Shown here one piece after another: positions 36,294-44,260 of a stretch of DNA of 64,000 nt (positions are counted from its first letter, which is position 1; each line of letters opens with the position of its first letter). The DNA comes from Nocardia seriolae NBRC 15557 (GTDB taxonomy: Bacteria; Actinomycetota; Actinomycetes; Mycobacteriales; Mycobacteriaceae). The notes below the pieces were generated by a model, which worked only from the letters and a program-made list of their open reading frames with translations, searched no databases and was not told the DNA's origin. The DNA lies in NCBI RefSeq assembly GCF_007990715.1, contig NZ_BJWY01000002.1, positions 62,001 to 126,000 of the forward strand, written 5' to 3'. Position numbers and translations under genes: made by a program.

Positions 36294-36653
36294 TCAGCGA
36301 AGCGGGGCGATGGTGATCGTGTCGGCCGGGGAGCCGGGTGCGACCGCCGCGCCGTGATCGTTCGGTACGACGGTCACGCCGCCGGGCTGCGCCGGCTGCA
36401 ACGGCATGGCCGGGGTGGAGTCGGGTCCGACCGGGTGACCCGGAGCCGCCTGGACGACATTGCCGTCCCGGTCCTGGGTCACCGTGACACCCGGCCGGGC
36501 CGGTGTGCTCGACCCGGCGCTGCCGGTATTCGCCTGGCCCGCAATCGAATCCGGCGTCTCGGCATTGGCGACCGCGGGCAGGGCCAGCATTCCGAGGGCG
36601 GCGACTCCCAGCACCCCGGCGGTGACGGTGCGGCGCACGGTGAACTTCGGCAT
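36294..36653 (-). CDS. Secreted Ala/Pro/Gly-rich hypothetical protein
   Basis: A 119-residue protein with a clear signal peptide (RR near 7-8, hydrophobic core 10-25, cleavage after ANA at 31). The mature 88 residues have low complexity: paired [20 protein letters not shown] and [18 protein letters not shown] segments look like two diverged copies of one motif. AGGAG supports ATG 36653. It lies 37 bases upstream of the response regulator on the same strand, so it may be co-transcribed or act as the sensor's external partner (inference). Confidence 0.82.
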   Translation of the reverse strand: MPKFTVRRTVTAGVLGVAALGMLALPAVANAETPDSIAGQANTGSAGSSTPARPGVTVTQDRDGNVVQAAPGHPVGPDSTPAMPLQPAQPGGVTVVPNDHGAAVAPGSPADTITIAPLR

Positions 36654-36767
36654 TGTGTCTCCTGTTCTTCGTCGACGATTGCTCGTCGCGTTCGGCGTTG
36701 ACGAATCCAAAGGTAGGAAGCGACTTCTCAGCGCCGACTAATGAACGGTTAGAGAATCGATAGAAGA

Positions 36768-38078
36768 TCAGCGCGGCTCGGTGCCGACCGCGATCGGCCG
36801 GGACGCGACTCCGGAGGAACCGAGGAAGACCGCGAACAGGGCGGGTCGGCGGCGTTGCAATTCGAGGCGTCCGCCATCGGCTTCGATCAGTGCCCGCGCC
36901 AGCGCCAGACCGACACCCGTCGATCCCGCGGCGGAGAAGCCCCGATCGAAGATGTGCGGGGCCAACTCATCTCGCACCCCGTCGCCCTCGTCGGCGACCT
37001 CCACCACCACCAGCGGCTCGCGGTCGTTCATGCGCCCGGCCACCGTGCGCACCGACACCGTGCAGGTGCCCCCGCCGTGCATGAGCGCATTGTCGACCAG
37101 CACCGCGACCGCCTCCCGCAATCGCGAACCCGTCACGGGCGCTTTGAGTGTCGGATCGCCGAGCAGCACCAGTTTGCGCCCCGCCTCGGCGAAGGGATGC
37201 CGCCATTCGGCGACGATGCTGCGCAATTCGGCGACCACCGGGACCGGATCCCGTTCGGCCGCACCCTCGTCGCGGGAGGCGCGCACCAGTTCGTCGATGG
37301 CGTCGGTGAGCCGATCCACCTGTGCCATGGCCTCTTCCGCCTCGTGCACCACCGCCGGATCGGTGTGCGCGGACAGCTCGTCCAGGCGCAGGCGCACGGC
37401 CGTGAGGCGGCTGCGCAACTGATGCGAGACGTCCGCGACGAGCGCGTGCTCACGTTGCAGTCGTCCCACGATTTCCACTGTGGCCGAATCCAATACGTCC
37501 GAGACGCGATCGAGTTCGGTGATGCCGTGGCGGCGCGGATCGGCGCGGAAGTCGCCCATGGCCAGCCGGGCCGCGCGGGCCGCCACATCCCGCAGCGGGT
37601 CGGCCACCCGGCGCGCGGTCACCACGGCCACCGCGATACCAGCGCCCAGCGAGATCAGTACCAGCCCGGCCACCGCGCCCAATGCCTGCAACTGCATGGA
37701 ATGCACCGGCCCGGAAGGGACTTCGAGCCGCAGCGACCCGTCTCCGCCCATCGAGTAGGACTCCACCAGCGGATTCGCGACCGAGTCCGCGCCGATATCG
37801 ACGTGGTGCACGCCCTCCTGCGCGGGATAGACGACGGTCAGCCTGCCGCCCTCCGGGACCAGCAGCCGCACCGAGTGCATGTCCAGCTCCCCGTGCACCA
37901 GCCCGTCGGACTGCTCCTGCCGGGTCACCTCCGCGGCAATGCTGATCAGCCGGTTCTGCAGCTCGTTGCGGTTGATGTCCTCGACCCACTGCCAGGCCGT
38001 GAAGGCCAGTGGCACACCGAGAACCAGGGTGGTGAGGGTCCGAGCGGCCACCATGGACAGCAGGATTCTGCGTCTCAT
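36768..38078 (-). CDS. Sensor histidine kinase with atypical H-box
   Basis: A 436-residue membrane kinase: helix 1 near 10-28, extracytoplasmic sensor to about 125, helix 2 near 130-155, HAMP, then the dimerisation helix VADVSHQLRSRLTAVRLRLDEL. The usual E-L-R-T-P is replaced by Q-L-R-S-R, a variant seen in a group of actinobacterial kinases. N-box VLVDNALMHGGG, G1 VADEGDGV and G2 STGVGLALARAL are present, so it should still bind ATP. The response regulator gene lies 100 bp upstream on the same strand. Confidence 0.9.
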   Translation of the reverse strand: MRRRILLSMVAARTLTTLVLGVPLAFTAWQWVEDINRNELQNRLISIAAEVTRQEQSDGLVHGELDMHSVRLLVPEGGRLTVVYPAQEGVHHVDIGADSVANPLVESYSMGGDGSLRLEVPSGPVHSMQLQALGAVAGLVLISLGAGIAVAVVTARRVADPLRDVAARAARLAMGDFRADPRRHGITELDRVSDVLDSATVEIVGRLQREHALVADVSHQLRSRLTAVRLRLDELSAHTDPAVVHEAEEAMAQVDRLTDAIDELVRASRDEGAAERDPVPVVAELRSIVAEWRHPFAEAGRKLVLLGDPTLKAPVTGSRLREAVAVLVDNALMHGGGTCTVSVRTVAGRMNDREPLVVVEVADEGDGVRDELAPHIFDRGFSAAGSTGVGLALARALIEADGGRLELQRRRPALFAVFLGSSGVASRPIAVGTEPR

Positions 38079-38178
38079 CGTCGAGATGCCTCGCTTCGCC
38101 GGGCCGTCGGGGGTTCTCTGTGCCTGGAAGGGCTTATGCGCGCGGAAGGGCACAACAAGATCGGTTCGAGCGGAGGAG

Positions 38179-38856
38179 CTAGTCGGTATTGAAGCGGAAG
38201 CCTACGCCGCGCACCGTCACGATGCGGCGCTCGGCCACCGGTCCCTCGTCGCCGATCTTGCGACGCAACCACGACATGTGCATGTCCAGCGTCTTGGAGC
38301 CGCGCAGGTCGGCGTCACCCCACACCTCGCGCAGAATGGTCTCCCGGGAGACCACCTGCCCGGCTCGGTCGATGAGCACCTTCAGCAGCTCGTACTCCTT
38401 GTTGGCCAGGTTCACCTCGACGCCGTTCACCAGCACCCGGCGCGCCGCGGGCTCCAGCCGGATGCCGCCCACCTCGACCGCCTCGTCACCGATTCCGCTG
38501 CGGCGCAACAGCGCCCGCACCCGGGCCAGCAACTCGGCGAGCCGGAAGGGCTTGCCCACGTAGTCGTCCGCGCCGGCGTCCAGGCCGACCACGAAATCCA
38601 CCTCGTCGGTGCGCGCGGTGAGCATGAGCACGGCCAGCTCCGCACCCCGCGCCCGCACCTGGCGGCACACCTCGAGCCCGTCCATCCCAGGCAGGCCGAG
38701 ATCCAGGATGAGCAGGTCGTGACCGCCCTCCAGGGCCCGCTCCAGCACGGCGGGGCCATAGCTCTCCACGGTCACCGAATAGCCCTCACGGCCCAGCGCC
38801 CGCGACAGCGGCGCGGCAATGGCCTCGTCGTCTTCGGCCAGCAGTACTGCGGTCAC
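38179..38856 (-). CDS. OmpR-family response regulator
   Basis: A 225-residue regulator: receiver with EDD near 8-10, phospho-Asp in LLILDLGLPGMDG (near 51) and Lys in YVGKPFRLAE; winged helix ending DMHMSWLRRKIGD...IVTVRGVGFRFNTD. GTG 38856 is nine bases downstream of the PH-domain gene stop, so PH protein, regulator and kinase probably form one operon. Confidence 0.95.
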   Translation of the reverse strand: MTAVLLAEDDEAIAAPLSRALGREGYSVTVESYGPAVLERALEGGHDLLILDLGLPGMDGLEVCRQVRARGAELAVLMLTARTDEVDFVVGLDAGADDYVGKPFRLAELLARVRALLRRSGIGDEAVEVGGIRLEPAARRVLVNGVEVNLANKEYELLKVLIDRAGQVVSRETILREVWGDADLRGSKTLDMHMSWLRRKIGDEGPVAERRIVTVRGVGFRFNTD

Positions 38857-38865
38857 GGAAACAGA

Positions 38866-39411
38866 CTACGGGTTGGCCGGGCCGGAACCGTAGAAGCCGC
38901 CGCCGTTCGGATTGTTCTGCACCACATCGAAGACCTGGTGGTAGAGCATGGCGTGCACCTGCTGCACGTGCGGAATGTCGTCGTATTCCAGCGGATCCTC
39001 CGACGACGAACCGATGATCAGGGTGCCGGTGCCCAGCATGCGGTCGAACAGGCCATGGCGGAACTGCACATTCGAGATCCGGTTCATCGGAATGTCGATG
39101 CCGGTGTGGGTGAGCACGCCCTGCCGGATCAGCACCCGCCGATCGGTCACGATGAAATGCGTCGACTTCCAGCGAATCAGCGGAGCGGCGCTGCGCCACA
39201 GCGCGATTACCAGCCACAGCGCCAGAATGCCCAGCAGCAGACCGGTCTGGAGGGTGCCCTCGGTATTGCGGGCCGACACCCCGGCGCCGAATCCGGCCAA
39301 TGCGGTGATCAGGATGAAAGTCACAGCGGGCCAGAACAACATCTTCCAATGCGGATGACGATGCAGCAGCAGCACCTCTTCGGGCGCCAGCGCTTCCTCG
39401 GGATAACCCAT
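38866..39411 (-). CDS. Membrane protein with bacterial PH domain
   Basis: A 181-residue protein. Two membrane helices (about 26-46 and 55-75) are followed by a bPH_2 domain (about 80-155: KSTHFIVTDRRVLIRQGVLTHTG, NRISNVQFRHGLFDRMLGTGTLIIGSSS). It is the probable counterpart of the PH protein found beside birA and the GtrA gene in mycobacteria. Function unknown; its tight link to a two-component pair here suggests a role in envelope sensing. Confidence 0.88.
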   Translation of the reverse strand: MGYPEEALAPEEVLLLHRHPHWKMLFWPAVTFILITALAGFGAGVSARNTEGTLQTGLLLGILALWLVIALWRSAAPLIRWKSTHFIVTDRRVLIRQGVLTHTGIDIPMNRISNVQFRHGLFDRMLGTGTLIIGSSSEDPLEYDDIPHVQQVHAMLYHQVFDVVQNNPNGGGFYGSGPANP

Positions 39412-39523
39412 GCCCGAACCTTATCGCGCGCGGATGCCGGAATGCCTCACGCCGAGTGGCTGACCGGGGCACAATCGTGCGGTCGCCGGTACCATCGGCG
39501 GGCACGAGTTGCCCTGTTTCCGA

Positions 39524-39540
39524 GTTGTACCGCGCAAGAT
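39524..39540. promoter_or_regulatory. GTTGTACCGCGCAAGAT motif upstream of the desaturase
   Basis: A 17-mer differing at one base from that at 14762-14778; here it is 54 bases before the desaturase GTG, a typical operator distance. Confidence 0.45.
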
Positions 39541-39593
39541 CTTCACGCTTGTCCCGAGCTAGACACCCGGTGTGCATGACACAGGAGGCGTGT

Positions 39594-40547
39594 GTGACCC
39601 GAGATTTGACGCAGTACCAGATACTTCGAGAGCTCGAACCGGTGGCCGAGGCGAATTTGAACCGGCACCTGTCGATGGCCAAGGAATGGCATCCGCACGA
39701 TTACGTGCCCTGGGACGAGGGCCGGAATTTCGCCGCCCTGAGCGGGCAGGATTGGGATCCGTCGCAGTCGCGGCTGAGCGAGGTCGCCAAGATCGCGATG
39801 GTCACCAATCTGCTCACCGAGGACAATCTGCCCTCCTACCACCGCGAGATCGCGGAGAACTTCTCCCAGGACGGCGCCTGGGGCACCTGGGTGGGGCGCT
39901 GGACGGCCGAGGAGAACCGGCACGGCATCGTGATTCGCGATTACCTGGTGGTGACCCGCGGCGTGGATCCGGTGGCCCTCGAAGAGGCGCGGATGATCCA
40001 CATGACCAATGGCGTGCGCTCCCCGGATGATTGGGGCGGATTTCTGGAGAATGTCGCGTATGTGACGTTCCAGGAATTGGCCACCCGGGTATCGCACCGC
40101 AATACCGGCAAGGTGTGCGACGACCCGGTCGCCGACCGCATGCTGCAGCGCATCGCCGCCGACGAGAACCTGCACATGATCTTCTACCGCACCCTGTGCA
40201 GCGCGGGCCTGGACCTGGCGCCCGACCAGGCCATGGAGGCGATCACCAAGGTGCTCACCCACTTCGTGATGCCCGGCCACGGCATGCCCAACTTCCGGCG
40301 CAACGGCGTCATGATGGCCAAGCACGGCATCTACGATCTGCGCCAGCATCTGGAAGAAGTGGTCGCTCCGGTATTGAAGAACTGGAATATCTTCGAGCGC
40401 AACGACTTCGGACCGCGCGGCGAGCAGGCGCGGGACCGCCTGGCCGCCTTCGTCGGCAAGCTCGGCGAGGACGTGGTCAAGTTCGAGGAGCAGCGCGACC
40501 GGATGCTGGCCCGCGAGGCCGCCCGGAGCGAATTGCAGACGGTCTGA
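39594..40547 (+). CDS. Acyl-ACP desaturase (DesA type, ferritin-like di-iron)
   Basis: A 317-residue soluble di-iron desaturase. The iron ligands are in WTAEENRHG (ExxH) and AADENLHMIFYR (second D/ExxH); the first Glu is in the DNLPSYHREI region. It introduces a double bond into acyl-ACP chains; in mycobacteria DesA1/DesA2 act on mycolate precursors. The start is GTG 39594 because AGGAGG at 39583-39588 is five bases upstream; ATG 39576 would place the ribosome site inside the gene. Single-gene transcript with its own promoter motif. Confidence 0.93.
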   Translation: MTRDLTQYQILRELEPVAEANLNRHLSMAKEWHPHDYVPWDEGRNFAALSGQDWDPSQSRLSEVAKIAMVTNLLTEDNLPSYHREIAENFSQDGAWGTWVGRWTAEENRHGIVIRDYLVVTRGVDPVALEEARMIHMTNGVRSPDDWGGFLENVAYVTFQELATRVSHRNTGKVCDDPVADRMLQRIAADENLHMIFYRTLCSAGLDLAPDQAMEAITKVLTHFVMPGHGMPNFRRNGVMMAKHGIYDLRQHLEEVVAPVLKNWNIFERNDFGPRGEQARDRLAAFVGKLGEDVVKFEEQRDRMLAREAARSELQTV

Positions 40548-40625
40548 ACGTATTGCGGGTTGCGTACGTCTGAAACATGTTCGGTTCGCTAAGATGTGTC
40601 CCCCAGCCCGACGAGAGGAATTCCC

Positions 40626-41492
40626 TTGGGGGACGGCTACCTGGGCCGATACCGACTCGACGAACTGCTCGGCAGCGGCGGGTCGGCGGAGGTCTGGCGT
40701 GCGCACGACACCGTGGCGGACCGGACCGTCACCCTCAAGATGCTGGCCCCCGTGCTGACCGCCGACCGCGAATACCGCGAGCGCTTCGAGCGGGAGGCCC
40801 GGGCCGCATCACTGCTGCACGGTCCACACGTGGTGGCCGTGCACACCTTCGGTGAGCTCGAGGGGCGGCTGTTCATCGACTCGGAATTCGTGGACGGGCT
40901 CGATATCGAGGCGCTGCTGGAATGGGAAGGGCCGATGGACGCGGCCGCGGCCGTCGCCCTCATCGCGCAGATCGCCGACGCCCTGGACGAGGCGCATGCC
41001 GCGGGCCTGATCCACCGGGACATCAAGCCGCAGAACATCATCGTCGCCCCCGACGATGTCGCCTACCTCATCGACTTCGGCACCGCCCTCCAGGACGGCC
41101 AGACCGCCATCACCCAGACCGGCATGTTGGTCGGCACCCCCGCCTACATGGCTCCCGAACGCTTCGAGGGCGCCGCCTCACCCCGCTCCGACATCTACTC
41201 CCTGGGCTGCGTCCTCTACGAATGCCTGACCGGCGCACGCCCCTTCCGCATGCGCAACCCGGCCCAACTGATGCGCGCCCACCTCGACCGCACCCCCGAA
41301 CCCCCCTCCACCCACGCCCCATCCGTACCGACCGCCCTCGACGCCGTGGTGGCCCGCGCCCTCGCCAAGAACCCCGGCGACCGCTATTCCACCGCAGGCG
41401 AATTCGCCGCCGCCGCCCGCGCCGCCCTCACCGCGACGGCCACCTCCGCCGAGCCCCGGCGTTCAGTGGGCGGGACGACCGCGCGACCGTAG
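40626..41492 (+). CDS. Ser/Thr protein kinase, catalytic domain (frameshifted before its membrane part)
   Basis: A 288-residue Hanks-type kinase with all catalytic elements: glycine loop GSGGSAEVW (16-24), Lys38, HRDIKPQN near 130, DFG near 149 and GTPAYMAPE. TTG 40626 is preceded by GAGAGGAA at the right spacing. The frame ends ...RSVGGTTARP at 41492, just after the kinase domain. The expected juxtamembrane, transmembrane and extracellular parts are present in another frame directly after (to 41974). Adding one base at about 41466-41471 would restore a 449-residue receptor kinase. As it stands the product would be a soluble kinase. Confidence 0.85.
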   Translation: MGDGYLGRYRLDELLGSGGSAEVWRAHDTVADRTVTLKMLAPVLTADREYRERFEREARAASLLHGPHVVAVHTFGELEGRLFIDSEFVDGLDIEALLEWEGPMDAAAAVALIAQIADALDEAHAAGLIHRDIKPQNIIVAPDDVAYLIDFGTALQDGQTAITQTGMLVGTPAYMAPERFEGAASPRSDIYSLGCVLYECLTGARPFRMRNPAQLMRAHLDRTPEPPSTHAPSVPTALDAVVARALAKNPGDRYSTAGEFAAAARAALTATATSAEPRRSVGGTTARP

Positions 41493-41974
41493 CCATCCCC
41501 GCGCCGAACGGTCGCTCGTACCTGCGCGCAGCCGCCGCGACGACGGCGGATGCCCGTACCGTCGCGCTGTCGCGGAGCGAACCGGGTGGCGATCCGGCCC
41601 GCCGCTGGACTCGGCGGCGCGCGTTCACCACCGCGAGTTTCGCCGCCGCGGCCATCGTCATCGCGCTGGGAGCCGTCTGGCTCACCGAGCGTGCCGCCGC
41701 GCCGCAGGAGGACAGGCGCGCCCGGCTGCCGGAGACTCCGGTCATGGAAACGCGTGTGCAGCAGTCGATTCCATCGGTCACGGCGCAACCGGCCGAATCA
41801 CCCGCGGCCGCACCGGCCCCGCCGACCTATGACGCTCCGATCCCCGGCCCGGCCGCGACCCGGGCCCCCGCGCCCGCCGAGCCCCGCCAACCGGGCCCCC
41901 GCGGACCCGGCAGAGATCAGGGCCCCGGCCCGGGCGGCGACCATGGCGGCCACCGACCGCGCCCGGGCAATTAG
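41466..41974 (+). pseudogene. Out-of-frame C-terminal half of the receptor kinase
   Basis: Read in the +2-shifted frame, this continues GRDDRATVAIPAPNGRSYLRAAA, then an Arg-rich juxtamembrane stretch (RRWTRRRAF), one transmembrane helix (TTASFAAAAIVIALGAVWLT) and an Ala/Pro-rich extracellular tail ending at TAG 41972-41974. This is the layout of actinobacterial PknX-type kinases. There is no start codon with a ribosome site, so it is not translated unless frameshifting occurs. Confidence 0.75.
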
Positions 41975-41984
41975 CTTCCGCGCC

Positions 41985-42785
41985 TCAGTATTCGGCGCGC
42001 AGGTGGGTGACGTCGCCTGCGGAGACGGCGCGGTCGCCGATGAGGAGGCGGCCGTTTTCGTCTATGCCGGTGGCGACGCCGGTGATGACCTCGCCGCCGG
42101 GGAGCTCGGCTCGGACCTCGCTGCGGATGGTGGAGCAGCGGTCCCGGTACACGGCCGAAATGTCCGCGATATCCCAGTTCGCGGCCTCCCAGGCGGCGAA
42201 ACGGCCGGAGAATTCGCGCAGGATCGCGATCACCAGGGCGGTGCGGTCCGGGTCGTCGACGCCGGAGAGCAGCAGCGAAGTGGCATGGGGCACGGGAAGT
42301 TCCGCCTCGGTGAGGCTCACGTTCAGGCCCACGCCGACCACGACGGCGGGATCGGTTCCGGTGGCGGCGATTTCGGCCAGGATGCCGGACAGCTTGCGGC
42401 CCTCGACCAGAACATCATTGGGCCACTTCAGAACTGCCTTCACCCCGGTCGCCGCGCGCACCGCGTCCACCACCGCGACACCGGTCAGCAAGGGCAGCCA
42501 GCCCAGCGCCGCCGGATCGATGCCGCGCACCCGCACCAGCAGCGACATGGCGAGCTGCGCCCGGGGCGGGCTCACCCACTGCCGGTCGTGCCGCCCGCGC
42601 CCGCGCTCCTGCGTCTCCGCGATCAGCACCAGCCGATCCGCACTCGAATCCGCGGCCCGCGCAACCAGATCCGCATTGGTCGAACCGGTCGACTCGACCA
42701 CCTCGACGGCCGAGAAGAACCCCAGCCCCGGCACCTCGCGAACACTCCGGGCCAGCAAGTCGGCATCCAGCGGCAACCTCTCCAT
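41985..42785 (-). CDS. birA: Biotin-[acetyl-CoA-carboxylase] ligase
   Basis: A 266-residue group I biotin protein ligase without the N-terminal DNA-binding domain. ESTGSTNADLVA, the biotin/ATP loop ERGRGRHDRQWVSPPRAQLAMSLLVR, and KWPNDVLVEGRKLSGILAE are all present, followed by the C-terminal SH3-like domain. It attaches biotin to AccA3, encoded 1.5 kb away. ATG 42785 is the start. Confidence 0.95.
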   Translation of the reverse strand: MERLPLDADLLARSVREVPGLGFFSAVEVVESTGSTNADLVARAADSSADRLVLIAETQERGRGRHDRQWVSPPRAQLAMSLLVRVRGIDPAALGWLPLLTGVAVVDAVRAATGVKAVLKWPNDVLVEGRKLSGILAEIAATGTDPAVVVGVGLNVSLTEAELPVPHATSLLLSGVDDPDRTALVIAILREFSGRFAAWEAANWDIADISAVYRDRCSTIRSEVRAELPGGEVITGVATGIDENGRLLIGDRAVSAGDVTHLRAEY

Positions 42786-42885
42786 GCCCGGCCACGCTAC
42801 TCCGGGGGCGGACGACGCAAAGGGCGGGCCCGAATCCGGACCCGCCCCGGTCTGCGCGACACCCCCAGCGGCCGCGCAGGCCCGA

Positions 42886-43185
42886 TCAGGTTGCGCGGCC
42901 GGTGGACGCGGGCACCGCCCGCAGCATGGCCCCCAGAGCGTCGAACAGGCCGACGAGGGCGTACTCGGAAGCGGACTCGTCCGCACAGTCCAGCGCGGCG
43001 AGATCGCCCATCATCGCGTCTGTTCCGGTGTTCATCTTGTCGTTGTCGGTGTCGCGAGGGCCGCCTTCGCGCGGCGTCTCGCTGAAACTCGCTTCGGTCA
43101 CTGTCGGTTCCGGGTCCTGGACACGCCAGGCGGTGAACGACGCCGCCGCCGCTCGGTCTGCCACGTGTCTACTCCAGCTCCACAT
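42886..43185 (-). CDS. Small hypothetical protein, 99 aa
   Basis: Not recognised. Support comes from a very strong ribosome site: AGGGGAGG five bases before ATG 43185. The protein starts MWSWSRHVADRAAAASFTAW, has an acidic, disordered-looking middle (TETPREGG/DTDNDK type) and ends with an amphipathic helix ASEYALVGLFDALGAMLRAV. No signal peptide. A frame on the opposite strand across the same region has no ribosome site. The spacer 43186-43356 upstream shows no other feature. Confidence 0.55.
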   Translation of the reverse strand: MWSWSRHVADRAAAASFTAWRVQDPEPTVTEASFSETPREGGPRDTDNDKMNTGTDAMMGDLAALDCADESASEYALVGLFDALGAMLRAVPASTGRAT

Positions 43186-43356
43186 AACCGCCTCCCCTGG
43201 TCGTCGGTTTTCGGATGCGACTTCAGGGTCCCCTACGACCGGGTGTGAGCACGACCGATTTTTGTCAGGAAAACCGCATGACAACTGGTAGAGGCATGTT
43301 TTCGAGGGCTATGGCATTATCCGGACCGGAAACGGATACGTGGTCCGGAGCCGGAT

Positions 43357-43701
43357 TCAGGCGTCGATCGGCTCCAGACCCAACGCGCCCGCGGTGAAGC
43401 GTCGCACGCTCTCCAGGCCGTCGGCCAGCGCCGGGGCGTATCCGTCGCGCGCCCAACCGGTCACGGTCGCGGTGCCATCGGCATTGGGGCGGACGCCGAT
43501 CTCGGCGACCAGTTCGGCGGTGGTGGGCACGCACACCGCCCACGAGAAGTGGCTCTCGTCGGCCCATTCGGCCGTGCGCCGGGCGACGTAATCCGGATCG
43601 GTGATGCCGCCGTCGGCGAGGGCGGGGCGGTCGTCGATGCGCTCGTCGGCCCGCAGCGCGCGCAAATACCAACTGCCCGCATTGATCTCAATGGGTTCCA
43701 T
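43357..43701 (-). CDS. Short GNAT-like protein, 114 aa
   Basis: Starts MEPIEINAGSWYLRALRADERIDDRPAL and continues with TAEWADESHFSWAVCVPTTAELVAEIGVRP, matching the first half of RimJ/RimL-type acetyltransferases. It ends before the acetyl-CoA loop of longer relatives, so it is either a short paralogue that binds rather than transfers, or a truncated gene. Its ATG overlaps the upstream DUF1707 gene stop by one base (43701), so the pair is coupled. Confidence 0.72.
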   Translation of the reverse strand: MEPIEINAGSWYLRALRADERIDDRPALADGGITDPDYVARRTAEWADESHFSWAVCVPTTAELVAEIGVRPNADGTATVTGWARDGYAPALADGLESVRRFTAGALGLEPIDA

Positions 43702-44135
43702 CAGTCCTCCGATCGCCGATCCAGCCGCCGCTGCCGCCGTTCGTCGCGGTGCTCCTGCCGCGACCGCCGCCTGCCGCCGCCCTGCCCGCCGAAGAGCACC
43801 GCACCGGCCAGCGGAATCAACAGGAAGACCCACCACTGATGGGTGACGATCGCGACGATCACCGCCAGGATGGTCACCACCGGCATGATCCGCTCGGGTC
43901 GCGGCAGCCTCAGCCCCGACTTGGCCGGTGCCGCAACGCTCTTCTCCCCCACCGATTCGGGCAGATCCGTGAACACCCGCTCCAGGTCGCCGCGCGTGAG
44001 CGCCGCGGCCACGATCCCGCTGCGCTCGTCGAACTCCGCCACGCTGAGCCGCCCCGCCGCGAAATGATCCGATAGCCGCTTCATCGCGTCCTCGCGCTCG
44101 GCGGTACCGATACGAATTTCGGGTGGTTCAGCCAT
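43701..44135 (-). CDS. DUF1707 domain membrane protein
   Basis: A 144-residue protein. Residues 5-58 (IRIGTAEREDAMKRLSDHFAAGRLSVAEFDERS) are the DUF1707/SHOCT-like domain common in actinobacteria. Two hydrophobic segments at about 84-100 and 103-115 follow, then a very Arg-rich cytoplasmic tail (RRRSRQEHRDERRQRRLDRR) likely to bind nucleic acid or acidic lipid. Function unknown. First gene of a two-gene unit. Confidence 0.85.
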   Translation of the reverse strand: MAEPPEIRIGTAEREDAMKRLSDHFAAGRLSVAEFDERSGIVAAALTRGDLERVFTDLPESVGEKSVAAPAKSGLRLPRPERIMPVVTILAVIVAIVTHQWWVFLLIPLAGAVLFGGQGGGRRRSRQEHRDERRQRRLDRRSED

Positions 44136-44150
44136 GCCACGACATTAGCG

Positions 44151-44234
44151 CGAGTGGCCGCCCACCTTGCAGGTGAGCGGCCACTCGCGAATTGCCTTGC
44201 GGCCCCGGCTCCGGGGTTCGGGGGCGAAGCCCCC
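44151..44234 (-). terminator. Terminator region after accA3 (two hairpins)
   Basis: Hairpin A (44151-44187): CGAGTGGCCGC / GCGGCCACTCG outer stem and CACCT / AGGTG inner stem, separated by single unpaired bases, loop TGC. Hairpin B (44220-44234): GGGGGC-GAA-GCCCCC. Both lie in the 125-bp gap between the accA3 stop (44261) and the DUF1707 start (44135), so they end the accA3 transcript. Confidence 0.8.
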
Positions 44235-44260
44235 CGAGAGTCCCGAGAGTTGGGCCTTAC

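Noticed and set aside
41462..41492. Programmed frameshift in the kinase gene
   Set aside because: There is no classical X-XXY-YYZ slippery heptamer with a downstream pseudoknot; a one-base loss in a G-rich run is simpler.
42902..43291. Plus-strand frame opposite the 99-residue small gene
   Set aside because: No ribosome site and shadow-like Ser/Ala/Arg composition; the minus strand has a strong ribosome site.
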